Shown here: one piece after another, positions 1 through 8,899 of the stretch
How positions within the stretch are numbered: position 1 is the stretch's first letter
Layout: every line of letters begins with the position of its first letter
Assembly: GCF_025154075.1 (NCBI RefSeq)
Contig: NZ_JAOAMU010000003.1
Span: 397,713-461,712 of the forward strand
Direction: 5' to 3'
Origin: Chryseobacterium herbae
GTDB lineage: Bacteria; Bacteroidota; Bacteroidia; Flavobacteriales; Weeksellaceae
Length of the DNA stretch: 64,000 nucleotides
The notes under the pieces: model-generated
Seen by the model: only the letters and a program-made list of their open reading frames with translations
What the model was told of the DNA's origin: nothing
Databases searched by the model: none
Program-made: the position numbers and the translations under genes

Positions 1-16
1 AAAAAATTTTAATGAT

Positions 17-1114
17 ATGAATCAATTATTAGCACTCACCCTTTTATTTAATGTAACATTTTGTATGGCACAGACGTATCACTTCCCCGAAGAATCTTCA
101 CCTCACGAAGGAACATGGCTGCAATGGCCACACCATCACCAGCATGGCGCTGAATACCGGAAAAGAATAGAGCAGACGTGGATTGACATGACACGTGAGC
201 TTCAGTCCGGAGAAAAAGTTCACATCATCGCTTATGATGATAAGGAAAAGAAAAGAATTTCCGATCTGTTGGAAAAAAATAAAATCTCTTTAAAAAATGT
301 AGATTTCAAAGTATATCCTACCGATGATGTCTGGGTGAGAGATAACGGTCCTATTTTCGTGAAAGATAATAACGGACGTGTACTTATTGAAGATTGGGGC
401 TTTAATGGCTGGGGAGGAAAATACGATTCCGAAAATTGTGATGAAATTCCTCAGCGAATAGGAGCGGATCTGGGCATTAAAGTGATTGATCTGAACGAAG
501 AAATGGTGAATGAAGGCGGATCGGTAGAGACCGATGGAAACGGTGTTCTGATGGCCTGTAAAAGTTCTGTGATCAGTCAGAAAAAAGGATCTACCCGAAC
601 GAAAGGGATTACACAGCAGGAAGCTGAAGAAATGTTTGAAAAATATTACGGTGTTTCAAAGGTTATCTGGCTTGATGGTATTACCGGACTGGATGTGACC
701 GATATGCACATTGACGGTTTTATGAAATTCATCAATCACAATACCATGATCACGATGGACGAGGACGGTCTTTTTGAAATGGGACTTACCGATAAAGATA
801 TCAATACCTTGTACGCAGCATCCAATGCAGACGGAAAAGAATACAAAAAAGTATATCTGCCGGCAACAAAAAATAAAGTAAAAACTGCTTATGGAAAGCA
901 GCTGGAAGAAAAAGGCTCTTATATTAATTTCTATGTTGCCAATAAAGTGGTTTTGGTTCCCAACTATGGCGATCCAAATGATAAAGTGGCTAATGAAATG
1001 ATTCAGAAACAGTATCCTGACCGAAAAGTCATTGGAATTGATGTGAGAAATTTATATGAAAACGGTGGAATGATTCACTGTGTAACACAACAACAGCCTG
1101 CCGGGAATTTTTAG
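17..1114 (+). CDS. aguA: Exported agmatine deiminase / peptidyl-arginine deiminase family protein
   Basis: Guanidine-group hydrolase of the PAD_porph fold. Agmatine deiminases convert agmatine to N-carbamoylputrescine and ammonia. The family signatures are visible: WVRDNGP at residues 106-112, EGG at 166-168, DMHIDG with H231 and D233, and the nucleophile C355 in GGMIHC near the C-terminus. At 365 residues the length is normal. Residues 1-19 form a hydrophobic signal peptide ending CMAQ, so the enzyme is probably periplasmic or secreted, unlike the usual cytoplasmic AguA. A bidirectional hairpin terminator follows. No other polyamine gene is adjacent. Family assignment is firm; the substrate (agmatine or peptidyl-arginine) is inferred. 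Confidence 0.88.
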   Translation: MNQLLALTLLFNVTFCMAQTYHFPEESSPHEGTWLQWPHHHQHGAEYRKRIEQTWIDMTRELQSGEKVHIIAYDDKEKKRISDLLEKNKISLKNVDFKVYPTDDVWVRDNGPIFVKDNNGRVLIEDWGFNGWGGKYDSENCDEIPQRIGADLGIKVIDLNEEMVNEGGSVETDGNGVLMACKSSVISQKKGSTRTKGITQQEAEEMFEKYYGVSKVIWLDGITGLDVTDMHIDGFMKFINHNTMITMDEDGLFEMGLTDKDINTLYAASNADGKEYKKVYLPATKNKVKTAYGKQLEEKGSYINFYVANKVVLVPNYGDPNDKVANEMIQKQYPDRKVIGIDVRNLYENGGMIHCVTQQQPAGNF

Positions 1115-1140
1115 AATAAAATATTTACCGTATAATGATA

Positions 1141-1174
1141 AAAAAAATGCAGACATCAATGTCTGCATTTTTTT
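1141..1174. terminator. Bidirectional rho-independent terminator
   Basis: A perfect 16-bp inverted repeat (core ATGCAGACAT/ATGTCTGCAT) flanked by A- and T-runs lies between two convergent genes. It can end transcripts from both sides and touches the stop codon of the minus-strand gene. Confidence 0.9.
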
Positions 1175-4100
1175 TAGTCTCTGTTTTTTAATAAAATCCA
1201 TCCGGATAATTCTACCGGTTTTTTACTTATTTTATCTTCCCAGAACAGAGAGTACCAGTAAGTGTCGGTAGGAAGAGGTCTGCCTAAATATTCACCTTTC
1301 CAGATGGTGTTTTTAGGATCAATCTTGAAAATAGACTTACCGTATTTATCAAATATACTCCCTCTGAAACTTCCATATCGGCTGATAACACTGAAATCGA
1401 TCACGTCATTCTTTCCGTCATAATTCGGGGTGATGACATTGGCCATAAAGAAAGTGTAATATTCTCCGGTAGCGTAGCAGGAGGTTCCTTTGGTTCTTAC
1501 TCTGATAAAATACTGGGTATTCTTGAGAACAGGAGTGAAAACGTTAGAATTTTGCCATGTAAAACCACCGTCAATAGAATACTCCAGCGGAAGATTAGAG
1601 TTGTTGGTAGCTTCAATAATCAGGGTATTATTTTTATAAGTTATTGCTTTGATCTGAGGAACCATAATATAGGAAACCTTTGCTGTAAATGTTTTAGAGC
1701 ATACACCGTTACTGATCCTTACACTATAAGTACCGGCAAGGGTCACATCAATGGTTTGTGTGGTAGCTCCGGTATTCCAAAGATAGGTGTAACCAGTACC
1801 GGAACCGGCATCTAAAATAATCTTATCCCCCTCACAAAGCTCGGCATCTTTCAACGCAGATACAATTTCAGGAACGACTTTGATGGTAATGGTTGCAGGT
1901 GATTGTGCCTGACAACCGTTAAATCCCGTGCCGGTAACACTGTAAGTTGTTGTAGTAGAAGGAGAAACGGTCTGGATGTTTCCATTACCGGGAAGACTGT
2001 TCCATATATAGGTAGAAGCACCTAAAGCAGTAAGGGTAACAGACTGTCCTTTACAGATTGTAAGTTGTGATGCACTTATAGAAATAACAGGAGAATTAGT
2101 GTTTTTAATAACGGTTACAGATCTCTGTTTAACACATCCGAAAGGGGTATTACTGGTAATGGTAAGCGTATAGGTTCCGGCAGCATTCACTGTTGGTGTT
2201 AAAGTATTGGCCCCCGAGACAATATTTCCTCCGGCTGATGCTGTCCATAAAAATGTTGCACCCGGCTGATAAACAGAAGCAGAAGCATTGAGCATGATCT
2301 GATTATTGGTACATGTTATAGATTCAGGAGTACCAATATTGACAATGATGATAGGATCCATGGTGACAGTAACTGACTTTTGGTAGTGACATCCCGGAGG
2401 CGTTGTTACAGTGACCGTATAAATTCCGGGCGCAGCAACCGTATTGGATGGTCCGGTAGTACCGTTTGACCACGTGAAAATATTTCCGGAGCTCGCTGCT
2501 GTAGCGGTTAATATAGTCGGAGAACCTTGGCAGAAAGTCAAGTTCCCTGCAATTTGTATATTAGGATCTGTGTCCTGAGTTAGGGTAATGGAAGACTGCT
2601 GGCTGGTGCAGCTTCCGTTGGTATTGGTCAGGGTGTAGGTTCCGGGAGTATTAACTGTTATAGATGGCGTAGTAGCTCCCGTAGACCATGTATTTCCCGT
2701 TGCATTACTGGAAGTAAGCGTTACACTTGCTCCGGGACATATAGCGTTGGCAGAGGCTGTGATAATTGGAATCTGTGTCTGAGTGACGATCAGTTGAAGT
2801 TCCGCAATTTTTGAACAATCTGCTGATTGTACTCTGACATAAATCACGGCATTTCCTGAAGTATATGCAGAAGGATTAGCTATTGTATTTGCATTTCCCG
2901 CTAGGGCATCCGCCTGAGTGATATAATAAGCAAAAGTAACACCGGGAGTTGTGCTTATAGCAGGCTGAGCTGAGGTCAGATTAAATAGAGCAAAAGCTGT
3001 CCCCGAGCATTGGGTTAAACTTGTATTCTGAGTCACAGGAACATTTCCCTGAATAACCACAGCAGATTTCTGATACCGGCATTCTGCAGGTGTTTTTACG
3101 GTTACCGTGTAAGTTCCCGGTGCAGTAACGGTAATAGCAGGAGTGGTAGCTCCCGTAGACCATGTATAAGTATTTCCTGTTCCTGTGGAAGAAGCTGTAA
3201 GCTGGGTCGAAGCCGTGGCACATAAGACCAGGTTTCCTGTGATCTGTACATTAGGATCTGCATCCTGAGTTAGGGTAATGGAAGACTGCTGGCTGGTGCA
3301 GCTTCCGTTGGTATTGGTCAAGGTGTAGGTTCCGGGAGTATTAACTGTTATAGAAGGAGTGGTCGCTCCCGTAGACCACGTATTTCCTGTTGCATTACTG
3401 GAAGTAAGCGTTACACTTGTTCCGGGACATATAGCGTTGGCAGAGGCTGTGATAATCGGAACCTGTGTCTGAGTGACGATCAATTGAAGTTCTGCAATCT
3501 TTGAACATTCTGCTGATTGTATTCTGACATAAATCACAGCATTTCCTGAGGTATATGCAGAAGGATTGGCTATTGTATTTCCATTTCCGGCTATGGCATC
3601 AGCCTGACTGATATAATAAGCAAAAGTAACACCAGGAGTTGTACTTATGGCAGGCTGAGCTGAGGTCAGATTAAATAGAGCAGAAGCTGTCCCCGAGCAT
3701 TGGATTAAACTTGTATTCTGCGTTACAGGAACATTTCCCTGAATAACCACAGCAGATTTCTGATACCGGCATCCTGCAGGTGTTTTTATAGTTACCGTGT
3801 AAGTTCCGGGTGCAGTTACGGTAATAGCAGGAGTTGTCGCTCCCGTAGACCATGTGTACATATTTCCTGTTCCTGCGGAAGAAGCTGTAAGCTGGGTCGA
3901 AGCAGCGTTGCATAAGACCAGGTTTCCTGCGATCTGAACATTAGGATCTGTATCCTGAGTGAGGATTATGGATGACGGCTGACTTGTACAGTTTCCGTTG
4001 GTATTGGTCAGAGTGTAGGTTCCGGGAGTATTCACTGTTATAGAAGGAGTGGTGGCTCCCGTAGACCATGTATTACCCGATGCATTACTGGAAGTAAGCG

Positions 4101-5193
4101 TTACACTTGTTGCGGGGCATATAACGTTGGCAGAGGCTGTAATTGTGGGAACCGTGACATGAGTGATATTCAGTTGTATTTTTCCATCACCATTGTTACA
4201 TAAGCCGGAAGAAGGGTCACTTACCACCACTTTAATCGTTGTATTGGCTGAATATTGGAAATTGGTAGGATTGGCAATAGGGGTCGAACTTCCTGAAATA
4301 AAATAGGTAAAGGTGTAGTTTCCAGGGTTGTTAACGAATTGCGAATTAAAAGAGGTTAAATTTATGGTGTTGCTTCCCGTTGAAGAGCTGACGCATAAAG
4401 ATGAAGTGACGGTGTCAGTCAGAATAGGAACTTTGTCCACGAAAATCTTAACGTTTTTAATAGAATGTCTTGAAGTGGCACAGCCTGTTGCTGCTGAAAA
4501 ACCGAAATATCCCTGTGATAGCCCTACTGCAGCTCCTGAAGGTGAAAAAGACTGATTAACAATAACAACACCGTTAATCTTTACCCTGATGATCCAGTTT
4601 CCGGGATTGGCAGGATCATTTTCGCCGGTTGCTTCCACATGTTTATAGGTAGAGCCTACAAACGGCAGGGTCTGGTTGAGATTGGGAGAATGGAAAGTGC
4701 TTCCCGGAGTATTGTTATATTCAATATTGCTTCCCGCGATATTATTGGTTCCGTATAGCAGGTGTACCTTACTCATGGCGTGCCCGTTGTCATTGTTGTA
4801 TGTATCAAAACCTACCATCAAGCCCGATGAGTTGCTCGGAATTCCAAGACCGGCTCCCGTTACAAATCCTGAAGGAGGATTGGCGAGATACCAGAATGAG
4901 AATCCATCCCCTTTTCCGCAGGAAGAAGTGCCATTTCCGTCAATTCTGAAATCAAATTCTACTTTCCATTTTTCACAATAGCTTAAGGTAATGGGATTAG
5001 ATCGTTTGATTGCTCCAAATTGGGAGACCTGATCTGAAGTGAGTTGTATAAAATCTCCGTTGACGACACTTGATACGAGATCCCAGCCGGTAGTGTTTAC
5101 AGGGTTTCCTGTAAGCTGATAAGTTTGTGAAACTAATTTTTCAGAACAAAATAACAAAGTAGTTACAAAATAAATAAGTAATTTTTTTTTCAT
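1174..5193 (-). CDS. Giant lectin-like surface protein with T9SS type B sorting domain
   Basis: A 1,339-residue secreted protein. It starts with a signal peptide (residues 1-22). Residues about 25-255 resemble an L-type (legume-like) lectin domain, with the motif GDGFSFWYL. A long series of Ig/PKD-like modules rich in Thr and Ser follows (YTWSTGATTPAITV and relatives). The C-terminus (NVITPNYDGKNDVIDF to WILLKNRD) is the gliding-motility-associated type B sorting domain, so export by T9SS and surface attachment or release is expected. The middle carries a 230-residue tandem repeat, nearly identical at DNA level. Its role is probably adhesion or glycan binding, which is inferred. It is transcribed alone and has a 560-bp upstream spacer. 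Confidence 0.85.
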   Translation of the reverse strand: MKKKLLIYFVTTLLFCSEKLVSQTYQLTGNPVNTTGWDLVSSVVNGDFIQLTSDQVSQFGAIKRSNPITLSYCEKWKVEFDFRIDGNGTSSCGKGDGFSFWYLANPPSGFVTGAGLGIPSNSSGLMVGFDTYNNDNGHAMSKVHLLYGTNNIAGSNIEYNNTPGSTFHSPNLNQTLPFVGSTYKHVEATGENDPANPGNWIIRVKINGVVIVNQSFSPSGAAVGLSQGYFGFSAATGCATSRHSIKNVKIFVDKVPILTDTVTSSLCVSSSTGSNTINLTSFNSQFVNNPGNYTFTYFISGSSTPIANPTNFQYSANTTIKVVVSDPSSGLCNNGDGKIQLNITHVTVPTITASANVICPATSVTLTSSNASGNTWSTGATTPSITVNTPGTYTLTNTNGNCTSQPSSIILTQDTDPNVQIAGNLVLCNAASTQLTASSAGTGNMYTWSTGATTPAITVTAPGTYTVTIKTPAGCRYQKSAVVIQGNVPVTQNTSLIQCSGTASALFNLTSAQPAISTTPGVTFAYYISQADAIAGNGNTIANPSAYTSGNAVIYVRIQSAECSKIAELQLIVTQTQVPIITASANAICPGTSVTLTSSNATGNTWSTGATTPSITVNTPGTYTLTNTNGSCTSQQSSITLTQDADPNVQITGNLVLCATASTQLTASSTGTGNTYTWSTGATTPAITVTAPGTYTVTVKTPAECRYQKSAVVIQGNVPVTQNTSLTQCSGTAFALFNLTSAQPAISTTPGVTFAYYITQADALAGNANTIANPSAYTSGNAVIYVRVQSADCSKIAELQLIVTQTQIPIITASANAICPGASVTLTSSNATGNTWSTGATTPSITVNTPGTYTLTNTNGSCTSQQSSITLTQDTDPNIQIAGNLTFCQGSPTILTATAASSGNIFTWSNGTTGPSNTVAAPGIYTVTVTTPPGCHYQKSVTVTMDPIIIVNIGTPESITCTNNQIMLNASASVYQPGATFLWTASAGGNIVSGANTLTPTVNAAGTYTLTITSNTPFGCVKQRSVTVIKNTNSPVISISASQLTICKGQSVTLTALGASTYIWNSLPGNGNIQTVSPSTTTTYSVTGTGFNGCQAQSPATITIKVVPEIVSALKDAELCEGDKIILDAGSGTGYTYLWNTGATTQTIDVTLAGTYSVRISNGVCSKTFTAKVSYIMVPQIKAITYKNNTLIIEATNNSNLPLEYSIDGGFTWQNSNVFTPVLKNTQYFIRVRTKGTSCYATGEYYTFFMANVITPNYDGKNDVIDFSVISRYGSFRGSIFDKYGKSIFKIDPKNTIWKGEYLGRPLPTDTYWYSLFWEDKISKKPVELSGWILLKNRD
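2470..4140 (-). repeat. 690-bp tandem repeat inside the T9SS lectin-like gene
   Basis: The string cagaggctgt and its surroundings recur at 2751-2760, 3441-3450 and 4131-4140, exactly 690 bp (230 codons) apart. Two full units and part of a third are present, and most codons are identical between copies. The reading frame is kept throughout. Such a structure can change length by recombination. Confidence 0.85.
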
Positions 5194-5754
5194 CGGTGTG
5201 TTTTTATTTGTGCTAAGTTGAATTGAAATGTTTAATTGGTGTTCAGGTCATACTTTTAATTTTTTTGTTGTACTAAAAACCAGCCCGATTTGATAAAAAC
5301 ATCAATACACGGACAGGTCTGAATAACGCCAAATATAATAATATAAAATGATGTTTTTGATAATTTTAGTATTGATATTCAGTTGATTATGTTTTATTTT
5401 GAAATCTGAATGTTGATTAAATTCCTTAAATCTGAATGAATTATTTTTATTATTTTACGATATATGTTTTTGGGCATAAATTATTCAATTGACGAATGGA
5501 TGAGAAAAAGAAAAATATAAACTATTGTGTAATAAGATGTTTAAAAAAATAGTGATTTATAGATTTTGATATTTTTTAATGATCTACTAATGAATTTTAT
5601 GTTGAATAAAATGTATTGTTGAAAAAAGAATTTTTTTTTCAGTGAGAATCTTAGAAAAATCAAGAAATTTGAGATGGAAAATATACGATCAGAAATATTA
5701 GGATCTATACTTCTATTTAAAACAAAAAAACCACCCTTAAAAAAGAATGGTTTG
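5194..5754. other. Gene-free AT-rich spacer
   Basis: Between the start of the giant T9SS gene and the first tRNA-Gln I see no convincing coding region. Short open frames here are low-complexity (Phe/Ile/Lys-rich). The stretch probably holds the promoter and leader of the minus-strand gene and, at its right end, the tRNA terminator. Confidence 0.6.
5724..5754 (-). terminator. Terminator of first tRNA-Gln
   Basis: Imperfect stem AAACCACCCTT/AAGAATGGTTT directly downstream of the tRNA on the minus strand, followed by a T-run on that strand. Confidence 0.6.
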
Positions 5755-5825
5755 TAGACCCACAGGGATTCGAACCCCAACTGATGGTACCAAAAACCAG
5801 AGTGCTACCGTTACACCATGGGTCT
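5755..5825 (-). tRNA. tRNA-Gln(TTG), copy 1
   Basis: On the minus strand the sequence folds as a cloverleaf. The 7-bp acceptor stem AGACCCA/TGGGTCT is perfect. The D arm contains AACGGTAG, and the anticodon loop TTTTGGT gives anticodon TTG (Gln). The T loop is TTCGAAT. One pair at the base of the anticodon stem is mismatched. CCA is not encoded. A second copy with the same 71-nt sequence lies about 580 bp away. Confidence 0.93.
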
Positions 5826-6332
5826 GTTTTATTTTGGTGGTGCAAATTTACAATTTTTTTCTTTACAGGCAAGAATCTCCCGTAAAAAGTATGGAATTTT
5901 TAAGTGATGAAAAGGTAAACGACTATGTTTTGATGACTTAAGATTTATTTTTTTAATGTAATTATCTTTCCTGATGTCACGGCAGAATTATAGAGCAAAC
6001 AAAAATGAATAGCTCTCGCAGATTATGCGGATAGAGCAGATTATCAAAATTAAAAATCAGTATCATTTCCATAAGAAGTATGATTCTTTTTCTTTAAATC
6101 ATTATATATCCATTTCCTTCATCAGAATCAACTTCGTTGATTCCGTCTTTGCTTCCCTTTATAAAGTGTTAGAATACATTTTCTTTGCGTTAAAAAAATA
6201 ATCTTTATCTGCTTTACAAGTTTTACAGATGATTCTAAATTTTGAATAACTTTAATCCATCACAAATAATGGAAATGGCAGAAACGGAAAGTTTATAAAA
6301 CAAAAAAACCATCCTTAAAAAAGAATGGTTTG
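5826..6332. other. Spacer between the two tRNA-Gln copies
   Basis: No gene is evident. It contains decayed 'gcagatt...cagatt' type repeat arms (about 5999-6040 and 6195-6235, roughly inverted), a pattern common in intergenic DNA of Bacteroidota. The right end carries the terminator of the second tRNA. Confidence 0.5.
6306..6332 (-). terminator. Terminator of second tRNA-Gln
   Basis: Stem AAACCATCCTT/AAGAATGGTTT downstream of the tRNA on the minus strand. It is the same sequence as at the first copy apart from one base, and pairs better. Confidence 0.6.
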
Positions 6333-6403
6333 TAGACCCACAGGGATTCGAACCCCAACTGATGGTACCAAAAACCAGAGTGCTACCGTTACACCATGGG
6401 TCT
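6333..6403 (-). tRNA. tRNA-Gln(TTG), copy 2
   Basis: Same 71-nt cloverleaf and TTG anticodon as copy 1. Similarity continues on both sides (terminator downstream; TATTTTGGTG and GCAAATTTACA upstream), so the whole transcription unit was duplicated. Confidence 0.93.
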
Positions 6404-6503
6404 GTTTTTATTTTGGTGAGGCAAATTTACAGCTTTTTTCTTTAGATACAAGAACTTTTTAAAGTTTTTTTTACATTTACATCACTTTTTATATACTACA
6501 ATC

Positions 6504-7538
6504 ATGCGGATAGACTTCAATAATCTCAATATTAATAATTTATCATTTCAAACGGATTTTGAACAGAAAACCAAAAATTTTCTGGACGAATGGTTTTCCG
6601 ATGGAAATACGGTAAAAGTGCAGACCTCCGGTTCTACAGGAACACCGAAAGTTTTTGAAATCGAGAAAAATAAAATGGTCAATTCTGCGTTGATGACCTG
6701 TAATTTTTTAGGTTTAAAAGAAGATGATAAAGCCTTATTATGCCTTCCGGTAGAATATATTTCCGGTAAAATGATGATGGTTCGTTCTATAGAAAGACGA
6801 TTGATGCTGATTATTTCAGAGCCATCTTTGAAACCGGTAGAACATTTAAATGAAGTAGTAGATTTCTGTGCCATGACTCCGCTTCAGGTGGAGAATTCGT
6901 TGGACAAGCTACATTTAATTAAAAATTTAATCATCGGTGGAGCTACAGTTTCAGAAAACCTGAAAGAAAAAATTAATACAGCAGCTCAGCGTTCCCATAC
7001 TTCAAACCGTATTTTTGAAACCTATGGAATGTCTGAAACCCTTTCCCATATTGCCTTAAAACAGCTGATGCCTGAACCCGAAGATTATTTCACCGCTTTT
7101 GAAAACGTTTCTATCAGTACAGATGAAAGAGGTTGCCTGAAGATTTTTGCTCCCAATGTGAATGCTGAAGTGCTGCAGACTAATGATTTAGTTGAAATTA
7201 AAAATGAAAAGCAGTTTAGATTTTTGGGAAGAATTGACAACGTGATTAATTCCGGAGGCGCGAAAATTTTTCCTGAAACCCTGGAAGCTTTGGTCAAAAA
7301 AGAAATTCCAAACGAAGCGGTATTCATTGGTATAAAAGATGAAAGTCTTGGACAGAAATTAATATTGATCATAGAAGGAGAAGAATCTGCGAATTTGGTT
7401 GAGAAAATATTTGAAATATCTTTTGAAAAGAACTTTCACAAACCCAAAGAAATTATTTTCACTGAAAAGATCCCAAGAACACCGAATGGTAAAGTAAACC
7501 GAATAGAACTCCATAAAATAATAAGCGAAGGCTTATAA
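6504..7538 (+). CDS. menE: o-Succinylbenzoate-CoA ligase-like AMP-binding enzyme
   Basis: Adenylate-forming acyl-CoA synthetase. It probably activates o-succinylbenzoate in menaquinone synthesis. Seen: phosphate-binding loop QTSGSTGTPK (residues 40-49), GMSET in the A5 region, the LGRIDNVINSGG hinge, and the catalytic lysine K330 in RTPNGK. At 344 residues it is shorter than typical 450-550-residue ligases, as usual for flavobacterial MenE. No other men gene is in the window. Another acyl substrate cannot be excluded. The arfB gene follows 39 bp later and may share its transcript. Confidence 0.8.
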   Translation: MRIDFNNLNINNLSFQTDFEQKTKNFLDEWFSDGNTVKVQTSGSTGTPKVFEIEKNKMVNSALMTCNFLGLKEDDKALLCLPVEYISGKMMMVRSIERRLMLIISEPSLKPVEHLNEVVDFCAMTPLQVENSLDKLHLIKNLIIGGATVSENLKEKINTAAQRSHTSNRIFETYGMSETLSHIALKQLMPEPEDYFTAFENVSISTDERGCLKIFAPNVNAEVLQTNDLVEIKNEKQFRFLGRIDNVINSGGAKIFPETLEALVKKEIPNEAVFIGIKDESLGQKLILIIEGEESANLVEKIFEISFEKNFHKPKEIIFTEKIPRTPNGKVNRIELHKIISEGL

Positions 7539-7577
7539 TCTTTTATCTTTACGCTTTAATCTATCAGTCTCTATCCT

Positions 7578-7970
7578 ATGAAAGACTTCTCAAAAGAACT
7601 CAGCTTTAAAACTTCCCGCAGCAGTGGAGCAGGAGGCCAAAACGTCAATAAAGTCGAAACCGCTGTAACGGTTCTCTGGTCTGTTGCCGAATCTGAATTC
7701 TTCAATGAATACCAAAAAGAGCTGATCCAGAATAAATTAAAAAACAGGATCAACGCTGAAGGCTATTTATTTCTGACTGTTTCAGAAAGCAGGACCCAGT
7801 TGATGAATAAAAACAAAGCGATTGAAAAAATTATTGAGATCGTCAATAAAGCTTTAATTGTTCCCAAGAAAAGGATCGCAACTAAGCCTTCCAAAGGACA
7901 AAAACAGAAAAGACTGGATACCAAAAAGAAAATTTCCGAGAAGAAGGATAACAGAAAGTTTAAATTGTAA
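7578..7970 (+). CDS. arfB: Alternative ribosome-rescue factor ArfB (peptidyl-tRNA hydrolase, RF-1 domain)
   Basis: A 130-residue RF-1-type domain with SGAGGQNVNKVET; the GGQ at 19-21 is the tripeptide that hydrolyses peptidyl-tRNA. The C-terminal tail is rich in Lys and Arg (KPSKGQKQKRLDTKKKISEKK). In ArfB/YaeJ this tail enters the empty mRNA channel of stalled ribosomes. Length and both parts match the family. It lies just downstream of menE. Confidence 0.92.
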   Translation: MKDFSKELSFKTSRSSGAGGQNVNKVETAVTVLWSVAESEFFNEYQKELIQNKLKNRINAEGYLFLTVSESRTQLMNKNKAIEKIIEIVNKALIVPKKRIATKPSKGQKQKRLDTKKKISEKKDNRKFKL

Positions 7971-8339
7971 GGGTACGGGTTACGAGATATGTGGTTGCGA
8001 GTTTAAAATGGTTTTCTTCCGTATGTCGGGATTTTTGAGTATCTTACGGGTATTATTAATACGATTTAATCTATGACAGCACATATTTCTTTATCTGCAG
8101 ACTGCCATTCCAATGGTCTTTTGCTGTCGCTGTTATATTTACATACAGATTCTTTTCTGAAGAGTTCTAAGGACTTTATCAATTAAGCCCTGTCAGGATC
8201 CACGACAGGGAAACATTCCGATCTATTTTACCTATTATTTTTTTGCAGTTTTCTACAGGAGAAAAACTGAACAGAAGTGTCATCCTGCATTGGATCACGA
8301 AGAATAACTGCATTCATTAATTTTTAAAACAAGTAAAAA
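7971..8339. other. Gene-free spacer with short hairpins
   Basis: No well-supported gene. A 37-codon ATG frame at 8074-8187 has no recognisable features. A stem CCCTGTC/GACAGGG lies at 8188-8210 without a T-tail. The left end has a 'ggttacgagatatgtggttgcgag' type repetitive stretch. Confidence 0.45.
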
Positions 8340-8720
8340 ATGTCTAAACCTATTATACTCACCACCGGAATTTATGATGCGATAAAAGATACACTCAGAA
8401 GAAAAAAAGTAAGTATGGCTGAAGAAAAAAGGCTTGCAGAAGAGCTTAGAAAAGCGAAACAGGTTTTGAGAAGAGATCTTCCCGCCGATATCGTAACGGT
8501 TGACAGAAAAGTGACCATCAAAGATCATACGCAGAATTTTGAACATGAATATATTTTTGTGGCTTCTGCAAAAGCTAAACCGGCTAAGAACAAACATTCC
8601 ATCTTATCGGATATCGCCTTGGCAACGGTAGGATATAAAGTGGGAGATATCATCGACTGGCCTTTTAGAGAGGGCGAAAGAAAGATTGAGATCTTAAAAG
8701 TAGAATCTTGTCACGGGTAA
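8340..8720 (+). CDS. GreA/GreB family C-terminal-domain protein
   Basis: A 126-residue protein with a short helical N-terminus (residues 10-45, charged, coiled-coil-like) and a C-terminal part typical of the GreA/GreB FKBP-like domain (IALATVGYKVGDIIDWPFREGERKIEILKVE). True GreA has a long two-helix finger that reaches the polymerase secondary channel; here it is too short. It may therefore act like Rnk or another Gre-type polymerase-binding factor rather than as a cleavage factor (inference). It stands alone, with its own terminator. Confidence 0.75.
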   Translation: MSKPIILTTGIYDAIKDTLRRKKVSMAEEKRLAEELRKAKQVLRRDLPADIVTVDRKVTIKDHTQNFEHEYIFVASAKAKPAKNKHSILSDIALATVGYKVGDIIDWPFREGERKIEILKVESCHG

Positions 8721-8746
8721 TCCCTGTGTAATCTATATTGTTAGAG

Positions 8747-8775
8747 AAAGTACAGCTCCAGGGCTGTACTTTTTG
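8747..8775 (+). terminator. Rho-independent terminator
   Basis: Stem AAAGTACAGC/GCTGTACTTT with loop TCCAGG, then a T-run, downstream of the Gre-like gene. Confidence 0.88.
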
Positions 8776-8856
8776 TATAAAACCCTGATGAAGGCAGCTC
8801 TATTTATCATTTGTTAAAAAAGGATGTTCAGAGGAGAGTTTCTTTACGTACTCATG

Positions 8857-8885
8857 TTGCATTCCGTTTTTAAGTTTTATCTTTG
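8857..8885 (+). promoter_or_regulatory. Bacteroidota-type promoter of the deoxyhypusine synthase homologue
   Basis: TTG (8857-8859), an 18-bp gap, then TATCTTTG (8878-8885), a perfect match to TAnnTTTG, 14 bp before the ATG. Confidence 0.75.
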
Positions 8886-8899
8886 CAAAAATTAAAAAA

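Noticed and set aside
2981..3913. Two 80-codon minus-strand frames with similar sequence
   Set aside because: They are alternate-frame readings of the tandem repeat in the T9SS lectin-like gene, similar only because the repeat units are.
5541..5780. Minus-strand 79-codon frame beside the first tRNA
   Set aside because: Overlaps the tRNA-Gln and its terminator; Phe/Lys/Ile-rich composition from AT-rich DNA.
8188..8210. CCCTGTC/GACAGGG hairpin as a terminator
   Set aside because: No T-run follows and it is 218 bp from the upstream gene; kept only as a note in the spacer.
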